Below, one piece after another: positions 45,701 to 53,700 of a stretch of DNA of 54,508 nucleotides (positions are counted from its first letter, which is position 1; each line of letters begins with the position of its first letter). Both the position numbers and the translations under genes were made by a program. The notes beneath the pieces were generated by a model. The model searched no databases. It had not been told where the DNA came from and was given only the letters and a program-made list of their open reading frames with translations. This DNA is from Treponema sp. (GTDB taxonomy: Bacteria; Spirochaetota; Spirochaetia; Treponematales; Treponemataceae): assembly GCA_022640795.1 (NCBI GenBank), contig JALCCK010000010.1:1-54508 (forward strand), read 5' to 3'.

Positions 45701-45847
45701 GGTACGATACACGTAACAGACGTCACGAGAAGACTTACGGAATCAGTGTTATACTACGGAGAACCGGTCGAACTGGACGTGAAAGGCAAGGGCAGAATGA
45801 AAACCTTTTTTGCTTCCGCAGTGAATCCGGGAGATTTTGTACAATGA
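42770..45847 (+). CDS. Periplasmic two-component-type propeller sensor fused to adenylate cyclase
   Basis: 1025 residues. Signal peptide (about 1-25); two seven-bladed Reg_prop-like propellers (about 40-650, blades such as DGYIYMGSYEGLIRFDG and DGSLWVGTDSGGIAVL); Y_Y_Y domain (about 680-755; DFTGLSF-like strand and LKPGDYTFHVTAENNDG); one membrane helix (about 763-786); short coiled coil; class III cyclase domain (about 820-1015). Catalytic residues are present: metal Asp D850 (FADIVEF) and D894 (IGDAYM), and adenine-recognising K890 and D959 (YDVWGNTVNV), so ATP rather than GTP is expected. This is the input half of hybrid two-component propeller kinases with a cyclase as output. A GGAAGG site lies a little far (12 nt) from the ATG. 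It overlaps the VTT gene by 4 nt. Confidence 0.92.
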   Translation: MKTNQFIIFAAILSAAAFIPAPAGADSVGKPEAFFLSDYVSRIWSTSDGLPGNTVTDIVQTSDGYIYMGSYEGLIRFDGIDFEISNRNTNSKLGFIAARTVFQDSGNRLWVGSNDEGVFCIEKKNVTAFSTQDGLPNDSIRSFAEDPDHNIWVATSSGVVYITPENKIGHPRWEDPSNPDRSSLILSLYCDTAGRIWITTPAPGGIYCLAAHRGFSRYTGILPGENYVVTAVSQDSDGGFFFGTQTGKIIKVCPDGNVVYTVSFPKSKSAAVQTIFADKDGKIWFGTDGGIAILSDGRLFYYTEADGLADNNVNDIMQDREGNMWFVTDRGGVQKMRIGRFKTITLPTTINAIAEGPDGRVWLGGDDGLYCFSNFVYEENSATQYCKNVRIRDVGFTRDGTLLVSTYAKLGQLLMTPDMQITSWTETDGLSGNKVRVALEAENGDLYVGTTTGLSIINRTSGTITNLTTEDGLPKDYIMCLFQNDDGSLWVGTDSGGIAVLNSDNKIERILNSDNGLAGDVIFKILKGPEGSLWICTGSGLTCYKNGRFFTYNTANGLGQDAVFQVLFDYSGNMWMTSNKGVSAVKSADMNALADGKAVQLNPKFYTQNDGLRSEGVTSTSLSMKDSLGRIWFTLIDGFAVYNPLKKNSNMTAPLVQIKSVTLDGKKTVCYGDPVIVPAGTKRITIDYTGLSFISPELISYHGYLDGFDSEIPEWNSSRQVSYTNLKPGDYTFHVTAENNDGIVSKKPAELQLTQKAYFYQLPLFWFFSGILIFSIVIAFIQYRLYRMRQYQLRLETEVRIKTHDLAVEKEKSERLLLNILPEPIAEELKADGNRIIAKHFTHVSVLFADIVEFTRITTDWTAEEIVRALNRLFTKFDLRAQREGIEKIKTIGDAYMAVCGLPNTDTGHAVRLARFALGLFDDINAFNEESNIKFSMRIGINSGDVVAGVIGKTKFIYDVWGNTVNVACRMQQLGRPGTIHVTDVTRRLTESVLYYGEPVELDVKGKGRMKTFFASAVNPGDFVQ

Positions 45848-46572
45848 AACTGCGGCAGTTTTTCCGGCGCAACGCATCCGCCGGTATTGTCATACTTTTT
45901 TTTCTGCTGCTCTGTGCCGCCGGTTTTGCAATTTTTCACGGCCGGACCGGGTTGCTGCGTGACCCCCGGAAGTTCAGGGCTTTTATCGAAGCATGTAATC
46001 CCTACAGCGAACTTGTTTTCATTGGTCTGCAGGTTCTGCAGGTCGTCGTTTTTATCATTCCGGGCGAAGTTTTTCAGATCGCGGCAGGCTATGTGTTCGG
46101 TGCTTTCCGGGGAACCGTCTACTGTCTTGCGGGAAGTATTATCGGCGGAACCATTAATTTTTTTGCAGCCCGGTTCCTGTTCCGTCACCGGGTCGAACAC
46201 TATGCGCTCAGTCATCAGGGCTGGATTGTGGAAAAAATAAAGGCGTTCGAAAACCGCTCCGATTACACCGGCCGTGCAGTCCAGCTCGTTTTTCTGCTGT
46301 ATCTTATTCCCGGTATGCCGAAAGATCTGCTCGGCTATATCTGCGGAATAACAGAGATGGCCTATCTTCCGTATATTATTGCCTCACATCTGGGAAAACT
46401 TCCTGCGCTTGTCGTTTCGACATTCTTCGGCGGCGGCATCGGCAGACTTCCCTGGTACGAGCTTGCAGGCATCGGAGCCGGCGTACTGCTTTTCGTTCTG
46501 ATCTGCATCGCTGTAAGCCGCCGGTGGATAAAACAGCAGGACGGAACAGATTCTCCTACTGAAGAATCGTAA
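45844..46572 (+). CDS. VTT-domain (TVP38/TMEM64/DedA-like) membrane protein
   Basis: 242 residues, about five to six membrane segments. VTT hallmarks: IIPGEVFQIAAGYVFGAFRG, a GSIIGGTINFFAARFLFR re-entrant pair and FLLYLIPGMPKDLLGYICG, with the Pro-Gly motifs typical of this family of proposed lipid scramblases or flippases. Its start overlaps the cyclase stop as ATGA, so the two are co-translated; a link between cAMP signalling and membrane lipid handling is suggested but unproven. Its 3' end overlaps the convergent TauE/SafE gene by 17 nt. Confidence 0.88.
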   Translation: MKLRQFFRRNASAGIVILFFLLLCAAGFAIFHGRTGLLRDPRKFRAFIEACNPYSELVFIGLQVLQVVVFIIPGEVFQIAAGYVFGAFRGTVYCLAGSIIGGTINFFAARFLFRHRVEHYALSHQGWIVEKIKAFENRSDYTGRAVQLVFLLYLIPGMPKDLLGYICGITEMAYLPYIIASHLGKLPALVVSTFFGGGIGRLPWYELAGIGAGVLLFVLICIAVSRRWIKQQDGTDSPTEES

Positions 46573-47302
46573 GCAGTGCGGAAAATGCTGTCGAACTTCC
46601 CGACACGATGATAAGGGCTAGCGCTATTCTTTTGAAGACTGCATTATTCAGTTTTCCGGCAGCCAGCATACCGATACCGGCCCCGGCCGCCATAAAGGGC
46701 AGCAGCAGTACCGCGGCAGTCAGTACCGGTTTTGTCAAAAGGTTCCCCGCCGTAAATGAGCCGACGGTCACAATATTGAGGAATATGCCGTACAGCACCA
46801 TATTTGCGCGGAAGCTGTTTCTGTCGGAATTCTGATTGGACAGGAAAAGCGCGACCGGCGGTCCGCTCATCGAGATGCTGCCGTTTAAAAACCCGCTGAC
46901 GAAACCGACGGGAAAACAGGCAGTTTTTTCGTTACGGACCGGAAACGTTTTTCCCGTCAGCATGAGGATCGCTGCTGCGGTAACCACGATGCCCGCAGCC
47001 AGTTTTATGTATTCAGGTGCGACATACACCAGCACGAACGTTCCGGGCGGTACGGCAATCAGCGCGGAAACCGCCAGCCGCCAGATAGCCTTGAAAGACG
47101 CAGATTTCCGGCAGCTGATGAAAACAACGACGTTTGCCGCCAGACTCAGAAGTACGATAACCGGTACCGCCTGCTTGACCGGAATAAGCCGGGCCAGTAC
47201 CGGCATAGCCAGCAGTGCAAAACCGAACCCTGTAAGCCCCTGGACAAAACCGGCGGCTGCCGCAATCAGCATACCTGAAATGGTTACAACAGAAAAATCC
47301 AT
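46556..47302 (-). CDS. TauE/SafE (TSUP) family membrane permease
   Basis: 248 residues, about seven to eight membrane helices, with the family pattern: AAAGFVQGLTGFGFALLAMP near the N-terminus and GFVSGFLNGSISMSGPPVAL at the centre, the two inverted halves of TSUP proteins. Known relatives export sulfite, sulfoacetate or other small sulfur-containing or organic anions; substrate here unknown. The ribosome site is weak (ACGGAC), and a TAGAAT box lies 6 nt before the ATG. It converges with the VTT gene and overlaps it at the 3' end. Confidence 0.9.
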   Translation of the reverse strand: MDFSVVTISGMLIAAAAGFVQGLTGFGFALLAMPVLARLIPVKQAVPVIVLLSLAANVVVFISCRKSASFKAIWRLAVSALIAVPPGTFVLVYVAPEYIKLAAGIVVTAAAILMLTGKTFPVRNEKTACFPVGFVSGFLNGSISMSGPPVALFLSNQNSDRNSFRANMVLYGIFLNIVTVGSFTAGNLLTKPVLTAAVLLLPFMAAGAGIGMLAAGKLNNAVFKRIALALIIVSGSSTAFSALLTILQ

Positions 47303-47404
47303 GTCCGTATTCTATACGAAACCACCGGCAGGGAAAAGCTGCCTTCTTCCGCGGCACAGATAAAATATATACATTCCGGCGGAACAGACTGTTTTCCATA
47401 ATTC

Positions 47405-47737
47405 CTATTTTGGCTGATCCAGTATATGCTGCAGATCGTTCAACAGATCGGAAAGTTTTACGCCTCGCAGATTATCTTCAAAGGCCTTCTGTGCGACCGC
47501 AAGCCGCTGATCGGGCACTGCATGTATATTTCTGCCGACCGGGCACTGGACGCTCGGATTGTTGTGAAACCCGAATAACGGTTTATGGTCCGTTTCTGTT
47601 GCCCGATAGATGTCGTAGAGCGTTATGTTTTCCGTGCTGGCGGCGATAAAGTCCGAAGTGACTTTCCGGGTGGTACTGAAACTACTGATACATAACAACG
47701 TATGAACCGCTGTTGTAAATTTCCTGCTGATCTGCAC
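47405..47737 (-). pseudogene. Rrf2-family regulator with an internal deletion (probable pseudogene)
   Basis: 110 residues where Rrf2 regulators have about 135-150. The N-terminus (QISRKFTTAVHTLLCISSFS) and the C-terminal part (ENITLYDIYRATETDHKPLF, then NPSVQCPVGRNIHAV) are typical of the YwnA-like branch. KVTSDFIAAS runs directly into TENITL, so about 35 residues covering the recognition helix and wing are missing in frame. The start is a GTG without a ribosome site. It should not bind DNA normally. It abuts the truncated Fic gene head to head, and both seem to be decaying. Confidence 0.75.
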
Positions 47738-47750
47738 AAAGCTACTGTAT

Positions 47751-48614
47751 CATGCACCGGACAAACGTATCGCAGATCTCGTGCGTCGGAAAACGGAACC
47801 GAAGAACCGCAGTGAACAGGAAATTTCAGGCTACCGCGACGTACTGAATACCATCCATCAAAGTTATGATCATATAGCGGTTTCACGTAATGTCGTTTTG
47901 CAGCTGTACCGTGATTTATATGCGTATACCGGCCAACGGTTCGGTGGAAAATTCAAGATGTCCGACAACGTAGAAATGGAAACGGACAGCGGCGGTATGA
48001 GCCGTATACGATTCATACCTCTCAGTGCATTTGAAACGTCTGATGCTGTTGTCTCGCTTTGCAACGCATGAAACGAATCTCTTTCCGCCCGGGTATATGA
48101 TCAGCTTGTACTTATTCCCTGCTTTATCCTCGACTTTCTGTGCATTCATCCGTTCGACGACGGGAACGGACGTATGAGCCGGCTGCTTACGCTTCTGCTG
48201 CTGTATCAGTCCGATTATATTGTTGGAAAATACATCAGTCTTGAAATGCTCATTGAACAAGACAAGAAAACATACTACGAAACGCTTAAGTCATGTTCTA
48301 AGGGATGGTATGAAGGCAAAAACGATTATCTGTCGTTTATCCGTTATTATATGGGTATTTTTCTCAAAGCATACCGCGAATTCGAGAACCGCGTTGCGGA
48401 TTTCCGCCTGATCCGTAAAGTGTCGAAAGAGGACCGGATCCGTCATCTGTTTGAAAGCCGCAGCGGAACGTTCAGTAAGCGGCAGCTGATTGAATTATGC
48501 CCGGACATCAGTACGACGACCGTTGAACGGGCACTCAAGTCGCTGCTTGATGCGGACGTAATAGGTAAAACCGGCGCCGGACCGGGGACGGCATATTTTA
48601 GAAAGAAGAAATAA
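47751..48614 (+). pseudogene. Fic-family AMPylase, 5'-truncated and interrupted by a stop
   Basis: One reading frame carries DKRIADLVRRKTEPKNRSEQ, GGKFKMSDNVEMETDSGG, RFIPLSAFETSDAV, an in-frame TGA at 48069-48071, then LIPCFILDFLC, the Fic catalytic motif HPFDDGNGRMSR (48147-48182) and a C-terminal winged helix. Intact relatives have about 100 more N-terminal residues and read through the TGA site. No start or ribosome site precedes the fragment, which begins where the Rrf2 remnant ends. A separate product from the second part (start about 48174) would lack the catalytic His, so loss of function is likely. Known family role: AMP transfer to target proteins, often as toxin or regulator. Confidence 0.85.
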
Positions 48615-48709
48615 CCGAAAAGACCCTTTTTTGTTAACGATGTTAGTTAGGATCGTTCTTTGAAATGAAATATGATTAAGCTCATCGCAGTACCCTGTCA
48701 TGAATTAAT

Positions 48710-48967
48710 ATGGATGCCGTCAATCAAATCAATAATATCATACTTCCTTTCTATAATAATATAAGAAGATTCTATTTTTCATCTTCATATAAAGAAAAAA
48801 TGATCTTTACCTCCGCCTGTTTGCTACAAATCCTGCGGAACAATAAAAACTGTGAGATTTTTGTTGTTGCCGGTGAAAAACGTAGTTCAGTGCAGTCCAT
48901 TGGCCGCTGTTATTTGCGGAAATGTATATGGGTGGAAACGGAATCCCAAGAAGAATTGATTCAATGA
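48710..48967 (+). CDS. Possible small hypothetical protein
   Basis: 85 codons (start MDAVNQINNIILPFYNNIRR), AT-rich, with no ribosome site and no recognised domain. It lies in the 450-nt gap (48615-49065) between the broken Fic gene and the next barrel gene. It may be chance open frame or another gene remnant. Nothing else is recognisable in this gap. Confidence 0.2.
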   Translation: MDAVNQINNIILPFYNNIRRFYFSSSYKEKMIFTSACLLQILRNNKNCEIFVVAGEKRSSVQSIGRCYLRKCIWVETESQEELIQ

Positions 48968-49065
48968 AGCAAGACTGATTTTTTTTTGACCATTTACTTT
49001 TCCGATACCATGATTTTGTGTAACAAACTGCTAACAGCGTGGTTATAAAAATAGCGTTATCAGTT

Positions 49066-50217
49066 ATGAAAAAAAAAGTGGAAAAGGAATGCTATGTTGT
49101 TTTCTGGATTCTGTTTGTCAACGGAATAGAGACTCTTTTTGCGCAGGCACAGTTTCATACACCTGTTGAAAGTGCTGTTCGTACGGCCTCTTTCGGAGTT
49201 TTCAGCGTTCCGTATGATTACGGTCTGAATCTCCTGTACTGGACGGAAGTGACCGGCGTTGCAGGGGCTCTGCATACGGGGATAAATGACAATCAGCTGA
49301 ATGCCTGCGTTTCAGGAATCTTCGGTCCGTTATACGGTGCTTTCCGTTATTCCGAAAAGATTACAAATTACAAGGCGTGGCCGGATAATATGACGGATGA
49401 AGAAGTCGCGCTTCTTCTGGGATTTCGGAGCGGTCTGGGATTCCGGATAAAATACTATGATTTCTGTTATTCGGATGGCAAGGGAACGGCAATGCCTTCG
49501 CTGGCGGTCAGTAAAATATTTCCGGCAGAACAGGGGAAACGGCTTCGTTCTTCTTTTGAAGTTGACATGGGATTCAGATATTGTATAGCAAACATAATGG
49601 ATCTGTTTCAGCCGCGGATGACCTTTCACGTCGATTATGGTACAAATGCCGGCGACGGATGCGGTATTATTTATCAAGTAATGCCGACGCTTAAAGGGAC
49701 TCATAACAGAACTGATGTTTCAAGCATACCGGTGTATCAGAAACTGGAAAACTGGTACGGAAAAACGTGGTTTTTGGGGAGTAATCTTCGGGTCGGCATA
49801 CGTCCGGATGTATTTGTTGACTATAATGCGGTGAATCCTTCTGTTCGATTGTACAATGTTATTCCGGATAAAGGTAATATGGAATTCCATGCCCGGCTGC
49901 CGTTTTCATTTCTTGTCAATCCCGGAGAAAAAGTCGAATATGCGGTATCATTCCTTGTCGGTTTATATTATGCAAATTTCGATCATCAGGGAACCGGATG
50001 GCCCGGAGGAAACAATAATTCAGGCTGGGTCCCCGAACTGGGCGCAGGCGCGGGCTTCTGCATGAATGTAAACAAACACTGTAGTATTCAGATGGCTTCA
50101 AATTTCATCCGTATTCCGGAATTGACCGGCAGTAACAACACCTATTCTTCAGAGAATATTTCTGTAGCGAATATGGTGAACGCGCCGCTTTCCTTGTCGT
50201 CAACGCTGTTTTTTTAG
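49066..50217 (+). CDS. Outer-membrane beta-barrel protein of unknown function
   Basis: 383 residues from the ATG at 49066. The signal peptide has a lysine-rich start and a core ending near ETLFA-QAQ; a GTG nine codons earlier would put charged and hydrophobic residues before it and is less likely. The mature part alternates strands with aromatic-rich loops (PYDYGLNLLYWTEVTGVAGA, FRSGLGFRIKYYDF) and ends SSTLFF, a barrel export signal. The ribosome site is weak. Nine A residues follow the ATG, in frame here but prone to slippage. It stands alone between decayed genes and a repeat-rich spacer. Function unknown. Confidence 0.75.
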   Translation: MKKKVEKECYVVFWILFVNGIETLFAQAQFHTPVESAVRTASFGVFSVPYDYGLNLLYWTEVTGVAGALHTGINDNQLNACVSGIFGPLYGAFRYSEKITNYKAWPDNMTDEEVALLLGFRSGLGFRIKYYDFCYSDGKGTAMPSLAVSKIFPAEQGKRLRSSFEVDMGFRYCIANIMDLFQPRMTFHVDYGTNAGDGCGIIYQVMPTLKGTHNRTDVSSIPVYQKLENWYGKTWFLGSNLRVGIRPDVFVDYNAVNPSVRLYNVIPDKGNMEFHARLPFSFLVNPGEKVEYAVSFLVGLYYANFDHQGTGWPGGNNNSGWVPELGAGAGFCMNVNKHCSIQMASNFIRIPELTGSNNTYSSENISVANMVNAPLSLSSTLFF

Positions 50218-50256
50218 ATTCCGGATAAAACGGTAACTCTCTTACAGTACTTGCTT

Positions 50257-50545
50257 CAAACCATCCGAAAGCCTGTTTCAAACCATCCGCAGTCTGCCGC
50301 GGGAACAAAACAAGACTTATTTGAAACCGGTCGTATAGTGCCGTGATTCCCGCGGCAGTATTACCGCGAAAGTCTTCGTAAGCTTCCGTGACTCTCACGA
50401 CAGTACTACCGTGAGTCTCCTGATAGACTTGGAACGGTTTACTGGAAGTACTATGAAGATTCTCAAACTGGTACATGCAGATCTTTACGATAGTATTACA
50501 AAGACTTTAAAACCAGTACTGTCATGCGCTGCGGCAGCCATAACG
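50257..50545. repeat. Repeat-rich spacer with a degenerate 45-bp tandem array and inverted repeats
   Basis: AGTAYTAC-like cores recur at 50357, 50402, 50447 and 50492, exactly 45 nt apart, with a weaker unit near 50536. Upstream, TTCAAACCATCCG occurs twice. A 12-bp inverted repeat pairs 50294-50305 with 50347-50358. Read on the minus strand the array gives degenerate 15-residue units ending in Tyr-acidic/Gln (VTEAYE, ITALYD, FQVYQ) for about 120 codons, but without a start signal or family match. The rest of 50218-50723 shows no gene. Confidence 0.65.
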
Positions 50546-50642
50546 GCAGGTCTCCGTTTTGTCATAAATAATTTTCATGCTGGAGTCCGGTGTTTTTGTT
50601 GTGTGCCGCTGTATTTCTGCCGAAAATAGGGTATACTTACAA

Positions 50643-50695
50643 CTGGAGATTTTTACTATAAAACAGCTGCCGGCTGTCGGCCGCTGTTTCTCCAG
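50643..50695 (+). promoter_or_regulatory. Leader hairpin upstream of the giant surface protein gene
   Basis: An 11-bp stem with one mismatch (50661-50671 with 50679-50689) lies within an outer 7-bp stem (CTGGAGA at 50643 with TCTCCAG at 50689). A TATACT box at 50632-50637 could be the promoter. There is no T-run, so it is a leader structure rather than a terminator. Confidence 0.35.
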
Positions 50696-50723
50696 CACCG
50701 GTTTTTTCGGAGGAATCCTACTG

Positions 50724-53700
50724 ATGACGAAAACTGCGTTCCCGCATAACTTGTTTTTCCGCATTTTTTATAGTCTGCACCATGCTTTGTCTTTGCCGGG
50801 CAGAAGGCCGCTGCGCGCTGCTTTGTGTGCGGTCGTGCTTGCGGGAATGAGTGCCGCGGCATGGGGGACTGATTATATATGGACAGGAAACGGGACTGAT
50901 TCCAGCTGGACGACTGCAGCGAACTGGGATACGGGGAGTGCACCGGCTACAAATGAACCCACTGCTGATATTACCATTCCTGCGGGATGTACAAATTATC
51001 CGAAATTAACAGCGGGCATAAGCATCGGATCACTTACTGTAGATGGAATGCTGGATTGCGCCGGTCAGGATATAACGGCAGCTTCGGGGTTTACGAATAA
51101 CGGGACGCTGCGGTTCAGCGGCACGGCGAACACGATAACCCTTACATCGGGGACAGCATCGTATGGTTCCGCAAATACCATTGAATATTACGGAGGGGGA
51201 GTGTGCGCGGCTGTGTCCGGGACAGGCGCGCCCGCTGCTACCGATTACTATAATCTGACGGTTACGGATACCGATACTGTCGTACAACTCAACTCTCTGT
51301 CGATTACCGTTGACGGAACGCTCTCTAATGAAGGTACTGTTGAAATAAACGGTACGGGAGTATTTGATTTTTCAACCAGTGCGGCCGACACGGACAGCGG
51401 ACTTGTAAAATATTCTTCAACGACGGCGGAGACTACTACGATTCCTGCGCTTAGTTATTATAATCTTGAAGTTTCCGGCGGTACGTGGACGGATGCGGCC
51501 GCACTCACTGCCGCAAACAGTATTGCTGTTTCAGGCGGTCAGCTGACGTGTGCATCTACGCTGACTGCAGGAGAAGACCTTTCAGTTTCAGTCGGGACAC
51601 TTCAGACGAATGGAAATCTTTCCGTTACCGGAGCACTTTCCGTTTCGTCCGGTTCTCTTACGATGAACGGAGGCAGCGCCTCTGCCGGTACGTGTTCATT
51701 TACTGGAGGAACAATCGATTTCGGCAACAGTTCCGGCGATTCTTTTACTGTCGGAAGCGGTGGAATTTCATTCCCCGCCGTTTTGACGGCAGTATCAGGG
51801 GCGGGAAGTATTACTGCAACAGACAGTACTATTTCACTTGGAAAAAACGTTACGTTGAATGGCGCGCTTACATTTAAAAGTGCTGTTTCACTTACTGCCG
51901 ATGTTTCATTTGTGACGGGGACTTCTGCGTACGGGCTGGAGTTTGACGACAATGTATCGTGCACTACCTATACACTGGAAACAACCGGTACCGGAGAGAC
52001 AACGATTGCTTCGTCGGCAACTCTGTCAGCAACAACAGGAACGATGACATTCGGCGGGAAAGTCACAAACGGTGGAACAATAACCGGCAGTACCGGTAAG
52101 ATTACTTTTTCCGGTGACGTGACAAATAACGGTACAATAAACGTACCGGATGCGGGAACCGGGAGTACCGGTGTCGAATTTGACGGAACTTATTCCGACA
52201 GTACATCGGGAACGCTGGTCGGGAACACGACAAGTAATCCGTATCTTGATTTCAAGGCTTCCTCAGTTGCGTTCAGGGATGGCGGATTTACTGCCAACGG
52301 TGATATTGTCCGCTTTAACGGAACTGATGCACAGACCTTTACGCCGGGATCGAATACGTTTGCCGGAGTCGTAATCGATAACTCTGCAGGGGTGTCTTCC
52401 GGTGCTTTGAGCTGTTCCGATTTTACACAGACTTCGGGTAATACGACTTTTTCCGGCTCGCTTACCTGTTCCGGCGATATTACAATAGTCGACGGGACTT
52501 TGACTTTAGGCGGCGCGACATCGGCAGTAAGCGTCACAATTGACAGTGATTCGGATAACGACGGGAAACTTGCCAGCAATAGTAATACGATAACACTTTC
52601 CGGCAGCTGGACAAATAATAATGACGGAAACAGCGGAACTGACGGATTTGCCTGCGGAACAGGAACCGTACTATTTACAGATAATTCTGTTCTTTCGTCG
52701 ATTACCGGTGACAATACGTTCTATAACTTTACGTGTACGACGGCAGGTAAAACGCTTACGTTTGAAGGTGGGGACACGCAGACGATTGCTTCCGGCGGAA
52801 AATTTACTATAAATGGACAGGCTGCAGGAACGGAAATAACGCTTACATCCAGCAATACCAGCAAATGGATACTTGCGGTAACGGCAAATCCCGATCAGGT
52901 CGACGTCAGTTATGCAACGGTATCGTATGCGGAAGCGACTGACGTTATCATTTCAGCAGTAACGAATTCAGCCGAAGGTGTTCCGGGGACAACCGTGAAC
53001 TGGTTCAACGCAGATTATTATTGGACAGGTGGAACGGATGCTTCATGGGATACGACGTCAAACTGGAAAATCGGTTCGGCATCTGGTTCAACTCCTTCTA
53101 TAGTTCCGTCGAAGGATAATAGTTCGGTAACAATTACGATTTCAGATTCTTCTTCAACAGTACTGACTCTTGCCGCTCCAATAACGGCAATGAAGAAAAT
53201 AACGGTTGATGGTTCCCAGACAGTAGATTTTGCCGGCCAGAATGTGACTGCAACTGATATTACCAATAACGGCACGGTGAAACTGGCAGGTACACAGACA
53301 TTGACGTTTACTAATACACCGGTGAACGGCACTGCGAGTACGGTTGAATATACGGCTACAGGCAATGCTGCTCCTGTATGGCATGACACGGGGACGACGA
53401 CCGATTCTTACCATAATTTGACAGTGGACAGCGGATGTGTTTTACAGTTGGGAAGTCAGTCTGTTTCGATAGATACTACAAACAGCGGAGTGCTTTCAAA
53501 TAGCGGAACAGTTGAAATAGATGATACCGGTTCCATTAACAAGTCTGATTCGACGACGGGGAAGTTTATTTATTCATATTCCGGAGGAGGAACACTTCCT
53601 GCTCTTGACGGATATTACGATCTGACTATTTCTTCATCTCCATGGACTTCCGGCGGTGATATTACGGTGAAAAACGACCTGTCTCTTGATGCTGTCGATG

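Noticed and set aside
48174..48614. Functional short Fic protein starting after the stop codon
   Set aside because: A start at 48174 falls inside the catalytic motif and drops its histidine, so it could not be an active AMPylase.
50257..50545. CRISPR array
   Set aside because: The 45-nt units are degenerate and contiguous with no distinct repeat and spacer parts, and no cas genes are present.
51602..52714. Minus-strand open frames within the giant surface gene
   Set aside because: The plus frame is continuously open and protein-like; the antisense frames are mirror images of Thr/Ser codons.
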